Shown piece after piece: positions 35,938-43,617 of a stretch of 43,617 nucleotides of DNA (positions are counted from its first letter, which is position 1; every line of letters starts with the position of its first letter). The notes under the pieces were generated by a model that saw nothing but the letters and a program-made list of their open reading frames with translations, had not been told where the DNA came from and ran no database searches. A program made the translations under genes and the position numbers. This stretch comes from an uncultured Erythrobacter sp. (GTDB lineage: Bacteria > Pseudomonadota > Alphaproteobacteria > Sphingomonadales > Sphingomonadaceae): assembly GCA_937899785.1 (NCBI GenBank), contig CALCCG010000035.1:1-43617 (forward strand), in the 5' to 3' direction.

Positions 35938-37866
35938 GTGAAACTAGGTTGTTGCTATTTTCCTGAACACTGGCCTGAGGCCATGTGGGCAGACGACGCG
36001 CGCCGGATGCGCGAAATCGGCCTTAGCCTTGTGCGCATTGGCGAATTTGCGTGGAGCCGGATTGAACCCGAACCGGGCCACTTTGATTGGGACTGGCTTG
36101 ACCGCGCAATTGAGACGCTGGCCTCAGAAGGGCTCTCCATCGTACTGTGCACCCCAACCGCGACGCCGCCCAAATGGCTGGTCGATCAGATGCCTGATAT
36201 GGTCGCGGTCGACAAACACGGGCGCCCGCGCGGCTTTGGCTCGCGCCGCCATTATTGCTTTTCGCATCTTGGCTACCGAGCGGAGAGCCGCCGCATCTCG
36301 ACGGCGCTCGCTGAGCGCTATGGCCGACACCCCTCGATCACCGGTTGGCAGACCGACAACGAATTTGGCTGTCACGACACAGTCTTGAGCTTTTCGGACA
36401 GCGCGGCTGCCGGATTTCGCATCTGGCTGCAGGAAAAGTATCGCACGATTGAGGCGCTGAACGAGGCGTGGGGCAATGTCTTCTGGAGCATGGAATATCG
36501 CAGCTTTGACGAGGTTGATCCGCCCAACTTGACCGTCACCGAAGCGAACCCCGCGCATTGGCTCGACTACCGCCGCTTTGCCTCCGATGAAGTGGTGAGC
36601 TTCAACCGCGAACAGGTCGATATATTGCGCGCCCATTCGCCAGAGCGCGATATTACGCACAATTTCATGGGCTTCTTCACCGATTTCGATCACCACGCCT
36701 TGGGCCGCGATCTCGATGTGGCCGCGTGGGACAGCTATCCGCTGGGCTTTTTGGAACAGTTCTGGTTCGCTGAGACGACCAAGTGCGACTATGCCCGCCA
36801 GGGGCACCCCGACATCGCCGCCTTCCACCACGATCTTTATCGCGGCGCGGCGCCAAGCGGGCGCTGGGCGGTGATGGAACAGCAACCGGGCCCGGTGAAC
36901 TGGGCGCGCTTCAACCCCGCACCACTCAATGGAATGGTCGCCTTGTGGACGCTCGAAGCTTACGCCCACGGCGCCGAATTCGTCAGCTATTTCCGCTGGC
37001 GCCAGGCGCCCTTTGCGCAAGAGCAAATGCACGCTGGCCTCTTACGCCCCGACAGCACCGAAGCCGAAGCCGCGAGCGAAGCGCGCGAGGCCGCCGATGC
37101 GCTCAAGCGCTTGGGCGAGGCCGAAGCGCCGGTCGCGCCCGCCGCGATCGTCTTCGCCTACGAAGCCGCCTGGGTCTGTAACATCCAGCCGCAGGGCGAG
37201 ACATTCAACTATCTGGAGCTCGTGTTTGACTGGTACAGCGCGCTCAGGCGCAAGGGGTTGGACGTCGACATCGTGTCGCCCGACGCGGACCTATCGGCTT
37301 ATGAGATGGTGTTCGTGCCCACCCTGCCGATCCTGCCCGATGGCTTTGTCGAAAAGCTCGCCGCGATCAAAGGGCCGGTGCTGATCGGACCGCGCACGGG
37401 CAGCAAGACAGAGAGCTTTTCGATTCCGCAAGACCTTGCCCCGGGCCGCGTTCGCGATCTTATCCCTGTTACCGTCACACGCGTCGAAAGCCTTCGCCCT
37501 GCGATCGAGGAGGGCGGTGAAGACTGGTCCGTCATCCGCTGGTGCGAGGATGTCCAAACCCGCGCGAAAGCCGAATTCTCAGGCCGGCGCAAAGCCGTAG
37601 TCTTTAATAGGGACCGCGTGCGCTATGTCGCCGGTTGGCCCGATCAAGGCTTGCTCGACAAATTGATCACCAAGATGGCGAAAGAAGCGCGCGTCGAACT
37701 GATCCCGATGAAAAAGGGCCTGCGCCTGCGCCGCACGGCAAACCATATCTTTGCGTTCAACTATTCCGACGCCGCGCTCAACGCCGCCGGCCTGGGGTCG
37801 GGCGCGCCGGTGATCGGAGAGACCATCATTCCGGCGGCTGGTTTCACGGTCTGGCGTCGGCGATAG
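35938..37866 (+). CDS. Beta-galactosidase, GH42 family
   Basis: 642 residues, standard for GH42. The TIM barrel carries the acid/base E142 in GWQTDNEFGCH and nucleophile E314 in VMEQQPGPVNWA; a trimerisation (glutamine-amidotransferase-like) domain follows at about 400-570. No signal peptide. It releases galactose from beta-galactosides (lactose or plant and algal galactans fragments). GTG start, ten bases after the GH36 stop, so translated from one transcript. Confidence 0.94.
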   Translation: MKLGCCYFPEHWPEAMWADDARRMREIGLSLVRIGEFAWSRIEPEPGHFDWDWLDRAIETLASEGLSIVLCTPTATPPKWLVDQMPDMVAVDKHGRPRGFGSRRHYCFSHLGYRAESRRISTALAERYGRHPSITGWQTDNEFGCHDTVLSFSDSAAAGFRIWLQEKYRTIEALNEAWGNVFWSMEYRSFDEVDPPNLTVTEANPAHWLDYRRFASDEVVSFNREQVDILRAHSPERDITHNFMGFFTDFDHHALGRDLDVAAWDSYPLGFLEQFWFAETTKCDYARQGHPDIAAFHHDLYRGAAPSGRWAVMEQQPGPVNWARFNPAPLNGMVALWTLEAYAHGAEFVSYFRWRQAPFAQEQMHAGLLRPDSTEAEAASEAREAADALKRLGEAEAPVAPAAIVFAYEAAWVCNIQPQGETFNYLELVFDWYSALRRKGLDVDIVSPDADLSAYEMVFVPTLPILPDGFVEKLAAIKGPVLIGPRTGSKTESFSIPQDLAPGRVRDLIPVTVTRVESLRPAIEEGGEDWSVIRWCEDVQTRAKAEFSGRRKAVVFNRDRVRYVAGWPDQGLLDKLITKMAKEARVELIPMKKGLRLRRTANHIFAFNYSDAALNAAGLGSGAPVIGETIIPAAGFTVWRRR

Positions 37867-37924
37867 GCCCACAGTATCTCGCCAAGGCTTGCCAAGAGAG
37901 CCTTCGCAAACCAAAGGGCCGCGC

Positions 37925-39004
37925 ATGAATTCGAAACGCACCTACGCAGTTATCGGCAGCGGCATGATGGGGTTGGAGCATATGCGCAACCTTGCCCTCG
38001 TGGAGGGTGCGGAACTGGCGGCCGTGGCGGACCCAGACGTGGGTTCGCGAGAGCGGGCCGAGGCGCAGGCCAAGGCGCTGGGCCAATCGATTGCCGTGTA
38101 CGAAGACAGCGACCAGATGCTGGCGCAGACCGCGCCTGACGCGGTCATCATCGCCTCGCCTAACTTTACGCACTCCGACGTGGTGAAGCCGGTGATGAAA
38201 GCCGGCTGCGCCATTCTGCTCGAGAAGCCCATGTGCACCACGCGCGAAGACGCGCTGGCGCTGGAACAGGCCGTGCGGGGCTATAACCCTTTGTTTTGGG
38301 TCGGCCTTGAATACCGCTTTATGCCGCCCGCCACCCGGTTCATTGAGCGCGTCCATGCCGGCGAGGCCGGTGAGATAAAAATGCTCAGCATCCGCGAGCA
38401 CCGCTTCCCCTTCCTGTCCAAGGTCGGCGACTGGAACCGTTTCAACCGCAACACCGGCGGCTCTCTGGTGGAGAAATGCTGCCACTTCTTCGACCTGATG
38501 CGCCACATCCTGCAGGATGAGCCGGTGCGCGTGTTCGCCAGCGGCGGGCAGGACGTGAACCACCTTGATGAGCTGTATAATGGCGAGGTGCCCGACATAC
38601 TCGACAACGCCTTTGTGCTGGTCGATTTTGCGGGTGGCGCGCGCGCCGTGCTCGATCTGTGCATGTTCGCCGAAGGATCGCAGGACCAGGAAGAGATCAG
38701 CGCGGTCGGCCCCATCGGCAAGCTTGAGGTCAAACTGCCAAGCGCTGATGTGATCTGGTCTCCGCGCGACAAAAGCGGGCCGGATGTAGAGCCCGTCTCT
38801 ACCGCGCCTGAAGCGCTCGCGGCGGGTTCCCACCACGGCGCAACCTGTTATCAGCTCCACCACTTCCACGCAGCCTTGACCTCCGGCTCCGCACCGCAGA
38901 TCACCGCGCGCGACGGCTATCGCAGCGTCGTCATGGGTGCCGCCGCGCAGGAAAGCATCGCCACCGGAATGCCGGTCGCCATCGACTTTGAGGACGAGAA
39001 CTAG
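37925..39004 (+). CDS. Gfo/Idh/MocA-family oxidoreductase
   Basis: 359 residues. [17 protein letters not shown] is the NAD(P)-binding Rossmann start, [27 protein letters not shown] includes the EKP motif of the catalytic lysine, and [18 protein letters not shown] has the active-site histidine pattern. The family oxidises or reduces sugars and inositols; the substrate is not deducible. Located 58 bases after the GH42 gene, ending 2 bases before the aldo/keto reductase. An upstream in-frame start at 37889 is less likely. Confidence 0.87.
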   Translation: MNSKRTYAVIGSGMMGLEHMRNLALVEGAELAAVADPDVGSRERAEAQAKALGQSIAVYEDSDQMLAQTAPDAVIIASPNFTHSDVVKPVMKAGCAILLEKPMCTTREDALALEQAVRGYNPLFWVGLEYRFMPPATRFIERVHAGEAGEIKMLSIREHRFPFLSKVGDWNRFNRNTGGSLVEKCCHFFDLMRHILQDEPVRVFASGGQDVNHLDELYNGEVPDILDNAFVLVDFAGGARAVLDLCMFAEGSQDQEEISAVGPIGKLEVKLPSADVIWSPRDKSGPDVEPVSTAPEALAAGSHHGATCYQLHHFHAALTSGSAPQITARDGYRSVVMGAAAQESIATGMPVAIDFEDEN

Positions 39005-39006
39005 AC

Positions 39007-39962
39007 ATGCTCGAAACCATGCCCACGGTTGGCTTTGGCCTTTGGAAGATCCCGCAAGACGACACCGCAGACGCCGTCGTCGAAGCAGTGCGCGCGGGCT
39101 ACCGCCATTTTGACAGCGCTGCCGATTACGCCAACGAGGTGCAAACGGGTGACGGTCTGGCGCGGGCCATGGCCGAGGGGCTGGTGGCGCGCGAGGACCT
39201 TTGGATCACCTCGAAACTCTGGAACACGTTCCACGCCGCGGAGCATGTCGAGGAAGCATGCCGCAAGACACTCGCCGACCTTCAGCTCGACTATCTCGAT
39301 CTTTACCTGATCCACTTCCCGATCGCGTTGCAATATGTGCCGATCGAAGAGCGCTACCCGCCGGAATGGCTCGCCGATCCAGAGGCCGAAAACCCGTTAT
39401 GGTGCGCGCGCCCGTCCCGCTGCACGAAACCTGGGCGGCGATGGAAGGCCTCGTCGCAAAGGGCCTCGTGAAGCGCATTGGCGTGTGCAACTACAACACC
39501 GCGCTGATCCACGATCTGATGACCTACGCGACTATCAAGCCAAGCCATCTGCAAGTCGAAGCGCATCCCTATCTGACGCAGGAAAAGCTGCTCGCCTGCG
39601 CGAATATCTACGGCATCGACGTGACCGCGTTCTCACCGCTCGGCGCGCAGAGTTATTTCGAGCTCAACATGGCCGAGGCAGGAGAGAGCCTTTTGGGTGC
39701 CGCGCCGGTGATGGTGGCCGCGCAGGCGCATGGTAAGACGCCGGCGCAAGTGCTGCTGCGCTGGGGTGTGCAACGCGGCACCTCGGTGATTCCCAAAACA
39801 ACCAAGCCCGAACGCATGCGCGAGAACCTGACTATAGACGACTTTGAGCTGTCCGCGGTTGAAATGATGGCGATCAGTTCGCTCAACCAGAACCGCCGTT
39901 TCAACGATCCGGGTGTCTTCACCGAAGCCGCCTTCAACACCTTCCACCCGATTTACGATTGA
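39007..39962 (+). pseudogene. Aldo/keto reductase, frameshifted by one base
   Basis: Two frames together give one complete reductase of about 318 residues. The first (39007 to about 39395) has [30 protein letters not shown] (catalytic Asp and Tyr), [12 protein letters not shown] and [12 protein letters not shown]. It then reads [10 protein letters not shown] and runs out at 39469-39471. The second, shifted by one, resumes at 39396 with [20 protein letters not shown], continues through KRIGVCNYNT, GTSVIPKTTKPER, and ends at TGA 39962. Inserting one G after AACCCG restores ENPVMV, the normal family text. Xylose-reductase-like AKRs reduce aldoses to alditols. Mutation or sequencing error not decided here. 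Confidence 0.88.
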
Positions 39963-39967
39963 GCCCA

Positions 39968-40876
39968 ATGTCGGAATTCCCAGCTATCATAAGGGGGGGC
40001 GGCGATTTGGCCGCGTTTCTGAAGACCAACAAGGCGGCGGTCGACGCGGCTTTGGACGACGCGGGTGCGCTGCTGTTCCGCGGCTTTGATGTGCCCGACG
40101 CCCAAGCTTTCGACGCCGCGATTGAGGGGTATGGCGAGCCCGGCTTCACCTACGAAGACTCGCTCTCAAACGCGGTGCGCACCAACGTCACCCCTCGGGT
40201 GTTCACCGCGAACGAAGCGCCGCCTTCGACCGAGATATTCCTGCACCATGAAATGGCGCAAACGCCAATCTACCCCTCCAAGCTGTTCTTCTATTGCGAG
40301 ATCGCGGAGATGAAGGGCGGGGCTACGCCTTTGTGCCGTTCGGACTGGGTGATGGACCGCTTGGCCAAGGAAGCGCCCGACTTTGTCGCTCGGCTCGAAG
40401 CCGAAGGTGTGCGCTACACCAACACCATGCCGGGCGCGGACGACGCGGGCTCTGGCCAGGGCCGTTCGTGGCGTTCGACGCTGAGTGTTGAGACCAAGGA
40501 AGAGGCGGAGAAGCGCCTGAGCGATCTCGGCTATTCGTGGGAATGGCGCGAGGATGGTTCCTTGCGCGTGACTACCGCTGCGCTCCCCGCCGTGCGTAAA
40601 GTGAGCAAGGGTCGAAAGACCTTCTTTAACCAGCTAATCGCCGCCTTCAGGGGCTGGTCCGACAGCCGCAACAGCGCCGACAAGTCGATCACCTTTGGCG
40701 GCGGAGAGCCCATTAGGGCCGAACATATGGCGCCCGCCATCGAAGCGGCCGACAAACTGACGGTCAACTGTGACTGGCAGCCGGGCGATGTCGCACTGGT
40801 CGACAACTACACGGTCATGCACGGTCGCCAGCCCTTTGAGGGCAAGCGCCGAGTGCTCGCTTCATTGGTGGCTTAA
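39968..40876 (+). CDS. TauD/TfdA-type iron/2-oxoglutarate dioxygenase
   Basis: 302 residues. LHHEMAQTP carries the iron-binding His-x-Glu (H93, E95), and VDNYTVMHGRQPF near the C-terminus the distal His, with the Arg of GKRRVLASL binding 2-oxoglutarate. The sequence FEYEDSL-like (FTYEDSLSNAVRTNVTPRVFTANE) and SWEWREDGSLRV resemble SyrP-type hydroxylases. Substrate unknown. ATG 39968 is used; a TTG at 39959 overlaps the previous stop. The stop overlaps that of the convergent symporter in TTAA. Confidence 0.84.
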   Translation: MSEFPAIIRGGGDLAAFLKTNKAAVDAALDDAGALLFRGFDVPDAQAFDAAIEGYGEPGFTYEDSLSNAVRTNVTPRVFTANEAPPSTEIFLHHEMAQTPIYPSKLFFYCEIAEMKGGATPLCRSDWVMDRLAKEAPDFVARLEAEGVRYTNTMPGADDAGSGQGRSWRSTLSVETKEEAEKRLSDLGYSWEWREDGSLRVTTAALPAVRKVSKGRKTFFNQLIAAFRGWSDSRNSADKSITFGGGEPIRAEHMAPAIEAADKLTVNCDWQPGDVALVDNYTVMHGRQPFEGKRRVLASLVA

Positions 40877-42570
40877 GCCGGGGCGGGAGCCTGCCGCGCC
40901 GCGAGGCCCCAATAACCCGCATTGGCGATGACCAAGGCCCCCATAAGTGGGGCAAACCATACGCTCCATCCTCCCACCACGCCAATCGGCGAGAACAGCA
41001 GATAGGTTGCGACCACGCAGCTCAGGAGCGTTACAGCGAGCGGCCTGGCAAAGCGCCACTCGGTCATGTCGACTTGCTCATTGCGGGTGAACTGCCACGC
41101 CTTTTCGCGCGGCTTCCAAGCCCCGCACGCCAGCATGATGCCGACCTCGATGACAAACAGCACGGCGTATTGGTGAATGAAGTGGAGCGTCACCACGTCC
41201 TCCAGCGCAAACCTGAGAAGCCCGTAGGCGATGACGTGGAAGACGATCACGATCTTCGCGCCCAAAGCGGGCACGCGGCGGGTAAAGAGGCCCACCATTA
41301 CGATGGCGATGGTCGGGATGTTGTAGAAGCCAGTGAACTTGCGGATGACCTGGAACAGGCCTTCGGAGGCAAAGGTCAACATCGGCGCAATGACGAACGA
41401 CCCCAGCGCAATCACAAGGCTCGCGATCTTGGCGATCCGGACCAACTCAGCGTCCGAAGCTGCGCGCTTCAGAGCGGGGGCGTAGACATCGAGCGCGAAC
41501 AGCGTCGCCGCTGAATTGAGCAACGAGTTGAACGACGAGAACACCGCCCCCAGCAGCACCGCGAGGAAAAACCCGCTCATCCAGACGGGAAGCACATCGC
41601 GGATCAGGCGGGGATAGGCTTCATCGATGCTCCCCAATCCCGGTCCGTACATGTGAAAGGCGATCACGCCCGGAATCATCATCAGGAAAGGCACCAAAAT
41701 CTTGAAGAAGCCGGAGAACAGCACCCCCTTTTGCCCCTCCGCGAGACTGCTGGCTCCTAGAGTCCGCTGGATCACATATTGGTTGGTGCACCAGTAGAAG
41801 AGATTGGCGAAGATCATGCCGGTGAAGAGCGTGCCAAAGGGCGTCGGATCATCCGCGCCACCAATCGCGTTCAGCTTCTCGGTGTTCTCGCTCGTGAGGG
41901 TCGCGAGGCCCGCGCCAAAGTCGCCGCCGCCGAGCGCGATCAAACCAAAGACCGGCACCGCAACACCAATGACCAACAGCCCGACACCGTTGAGCGTGTC
42001 CGAGATCGCCACCGCGCGCAGGCCGCCAAAGATCGCGTAGACCGAGCCCACAACCCCGATCACCACGATCATCGCCACCAGCGCCTCGAAGTCGCCCAGC
42101 CCGGTCAAAGCGGGCACATCGAAAAAGGCGATCACCGCGAGACTGCCCGAATAGAGCACGCTGGGGATCGTCACGAGGCCATAGCCCAGCATGAACAGCA
42201 CCACCGACATGCGCCGCACCGTCGGGTCAAAGCGGTCATTCAAAAACTGCGGGAGCGTTGTAAACGCGCCCGCGAGATATTTGGGCAAGAACACCAGCGC
42301 CATAGCGACAGTGGCAATCGCGGCGGTCACCTCCCACGCCATACTCGACATGTTGTAGCCGTAGGCCGAACCGTTGAGCCCGATGAGCTGTTCGGCGGAC
42401 AGGTTCGTGAGCAGCAGCGAGCCCGCGATAAAGGTCGAACTCAGCCCTCGGCCGGCCAGAAAATAGCCGTCCTTGGTATCCGCCGTGCCGCGTGTCCTGA
42501 TCCAGCTGACCCACGCGACGAGGCCCATGAAGAACAGGCAAGACGCCGCCGTGAAAAGCCAACTATCCAT
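40873..42570 (-). CDS. Sodium:solute symporter (SSS/SGLT family), second copy
   Basis: 565 residues, about 14 membrane segments. GYFLAGRGLSSTFIAGSLLLTNLSAEQLIGLNG and YAIFGGLRAVAISDTLNGVG (sodium symporter signature) and LFYWCTNQYVIQRTLGA place it in the same branch as the symporter at 32222-33703, with a longer C-terminus. Cargo not determined; it may serve the Gfo/Idh-AKR-dioxygenase genes that face it, or sugars generally. ATG at 42570 with AAGGG close by. It lies 45 bases after bciA on the same strand and could be read with it. Confidence 0.87.
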   Translation of the reverse strand: MDSWLFTAASCLFFMGLVAWVSWIRTRGTADTKDGYFLAGRGLSSTFIAGSLLLTNLSAEQLIGLNGSAYGYNMSSMAWEVTAAIATVAMALVFLPKYLAGAFTTLPQFLNDRFDPTVRRMSVVLFMLGYGLVTIPSVLYSGSLAVIAFFDVPALTGLGDFEALVAMIVVIGVVGSVYAIFGGLRAVAISDTLNGVGLLVIGVAVPVFGLIALGGGDFGAGLATLTSENTEKLNAIGGADDPTPFGTLFTGMIFANLFYWCTNQYVIQRTLGASSLAEGQKGVLFSGFFKILVPFLMMIPGVIAFHMYGPGLGSIDEAYPRLIRDVLPVWMSGFFLAVLLGAVFSSFNSLLNSAATLFALDVYAPALKRAASDAELVRIAKIASLVIALGSFVIAPMLTFASEGLFQVIRKFTGFYNIPTIAIVMVGLFTRRVPALGAKIVIVFHVIAYGLLRFALEDVVTLHFIHQYAVLFVIEVGIMLACGAWKPREKAWQFTRNEQVDMTEWRFARPLAVTLLSCVVATYLLFSPIGVVGGWSVWFAPLMGALVIANAGYWGLAARQAPAPA

Positions 42571-42615
42571 AAGCCCTTGGCTTGCCCCCAAAACGCGTCC
42601 CTTCTTGTGTGCGCC

Positions 42616-43581
42616 CTAAGCGCTAGCGGGCGCGGGCGCTTGCGACAATTCCTCGGCGAGGAGTTGTGCATAGTGATCGCGCAGGGTCTCGGTGCCGAAC
42701 TCGGGGGTCTTCTCGGCGCTGTACTCGCCGGTTTCCGGGTCGAGCAGCAGCATGCTCTGTGTCGCGTAATATTTCGCGATGCGCGCGTATTCGGCCTTTT
42801 CCGCGCACCAGCTTGAGATGGGCGCGCCAAGGCCGATGATGCGCGCCGCCCAGTCGAACATCGCAAGGGGCACCGATTTGAACTTGGCCTCCTTACCCGC
42901 CACTTCGAACATCAGCTCGCCTTGCTCTTTCAAGGAAATCGCCGGGCCCGGACCACCAATGGGCAGCACTGCCCCAACCGCGCTCGGATCATCCAAGGTG
43001 CCCGCAACAAAGCGCGCCAGATCGCCGTCCGAGATCGGCTTGCACCGCGTCAATTCGCCATCGCCAAAGATCAGAAAAGGCTTTCCCGCCCTCACCCGCT
43101 CAACCTGGCCGGACAGCGATTTGAAAAAGGCGGTCGGCCTCACAATCGTGTGCGCGATGGGAGAACCTTTGAGCGCCGCCTCAAATTCAAGCTTGGCCCT
43201 TTGGAAAGCCAGATGCGGACGCTGCACACAGATCGCGGAGAGCAAGACAAAGCGCTGCACCGCTTGGCTTTCGCTGGCAAACAGCAGGTGCATGTTGGCG
43301 TGCAAGTCCACAGCCTCTGCGTCTATCGGCGATACCGAACGCGAGGCGACGCACGAGATAACCACATCGGGTGTGATTTCCGCCAGAACGAGCGACACCT
43401 CCATCTGCTGACCAACGTCGACAACCCGCACATCCGCCCCAGCGAGTTCGGCCAGGTAGCGCGCCTGCTCACTCCGCACGAGCGCCGTCACCCTGTGCCC
43501 GCGGCCTAAACATTCGCGCACGACCGCGCGGCCGATTGTGCCGCTGGCGCCTGCTATCACCACACTGAGCTGCTGCTTCAT
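42616..43581 (-). CDS. bciA: Divinyl (bacterio)chlorophyllide a 8-vinyl-reductase, BciA type
   Basis: 321 residues of the NADPH-dependent atypical short-chain dehydrogenase family. VVIAGASGTIGRAVVRECL is the nucleotide-binding start; VISCVASRSVSPIDAEAVDL, then QRFVLLSAICVQRP, VRPTAFFKSLSGQV and RCKPISDGDLARFV are the conserved BciA blocks. The C-terminal AKYYATQSMLLLDPETGEY is the most specific. The enzyme reduces the C8 vinyl group in bacteriochlorophyll synthesis. Its presence points to a phototrophic host. The ATG at 43581 matches the family start; an in-frame TTG at 43614 is rejected. No other pigment gene is visible. Confidence 0.85.
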   Translation of the reverse strand: MKQQLSVVIAGASGTIGRAVVRECLGRGHRVTALVRSEQARYLAELAGADVRVVDVGQQMEVSLVLAEITPDVVISCVASRSVSPIDAEAVDLHANMHLLFASESQAVQRFVLLSAICVQRPHLAFQRAKLEFEAALKGSPIAHTIVRPTAFFKSLSGQVERVRAGKPFLIFGDGELTRCKPISDGDLARFVAGTLDDPSAVGAVLPIGGPGPAISLKEQGELMFEVAGKEAKFKSVPLAMFDWAARIIGLGAPISSWCAEKAEYARIAKYYATQSMLLLDPETGEYSAEKTPEFGTETLRDHYAQLLAEELSQAPAPASA

Positions 43582-43617
43582 CGTGCGCGCGTTGGGAACC
43601 CTCTCACGGCGCAAGCC

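Overview
The window is GC-rich, densely coded chromosomal DNA of an alphaproteobacterium, most likely an Erythrobacter-like member of the Sphingomonadales. This rests on the protein repertoire: methionine synthase split into two genes, a two-subunit glycine decarboxylase, a valine-degradation set, and a BciA-type 8-vinyl reductase of bacteriochlorophyll synthesis at the right edge. The last suggests an aerobic anoxygenic phototroph. I see no tRNA, rRNA, CRISPR array, insertion sequence or prophage gene.

Layout. (1) 1-3.2 kb: a glycosyltransferase fragment that runs head-on into a dps gene cut off after its ferroxidase residues, a degenerate GDT1-like membrane protein, and a 651-residue trypsin-like protease/NUC1 nuclease fusion. 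(2) 3.6-13.2 kb: a broken-up valine catabolic set (mmsA, acyl-CoA dehydrogenase, 3-hydroxyisobutyryl-CoA hydrolase, enoyl-CoA hydratase, mmsB). It is interleaved with small envelope or stress genes: a lipoprotein, an I78 inhibitor, RidA, a DUF1214/DUF1254 pair whose first member carries an in-frame amber stop, a CxxC protein, an exported DJ-1/PfpI protein and a VOC protein. (3) 13.2-16.2 kb: a probable Nmad3 (nucleotide-modification-associated) protein divergent from a nucleotidyltransferase/flippase pair. (4) 16.2-22.4 kb: a glycine cleavage operon (gcvT-gcvH-lipoprotein-gcvPA-gcvPB-DUF6624) behind a tandem glycine riboswitch. (5) 22.5-29.9 kb: a methionine/one-carbon operon: an ArsR-methyltransferase fusion regulator with a palindromic AT-rich operator, metF, metH N-terminal half, a PH-domain membrane protein, metH C-terminal half, then a serine hydrolase. 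(6) 30-40.9 kb: galactoside use: galK, galT and a sodium/sugar symporter on one strand; GH36 alpha-galactosidase, GH42 beta-galactosidase, a Gfo/Idh/MocA oxidoreductase, a frameshifted aldo/keto reductase and a TauD-like dioxygenase on the other. (7) 40.9-43.6 kb: a second sodium symporter and bciA.

How the parts work together. Glycine cleavage feeds methylene-tetrahydrofolate, which MetF and the split MetH turn into methionine, so regions 4 and 5 form one metabolic block with two different control devices (a glycine riboswitch and a SAM/SAH-type repressor). The galactoside block imports and hydrolyses galactosides and runs two Leloir steps, but lacks a visible epimerase and regulator.

Three broken genes (GT/dps chimera, amber in DUF1214, one-base loss in the aldo/keto reductase) could be true decay or assembly/sequencing errors. 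The most unusual items are the protease-nuclease fusion, the Nmad3-like gene, and the uncharacterised passengers in the gcv and met operons.
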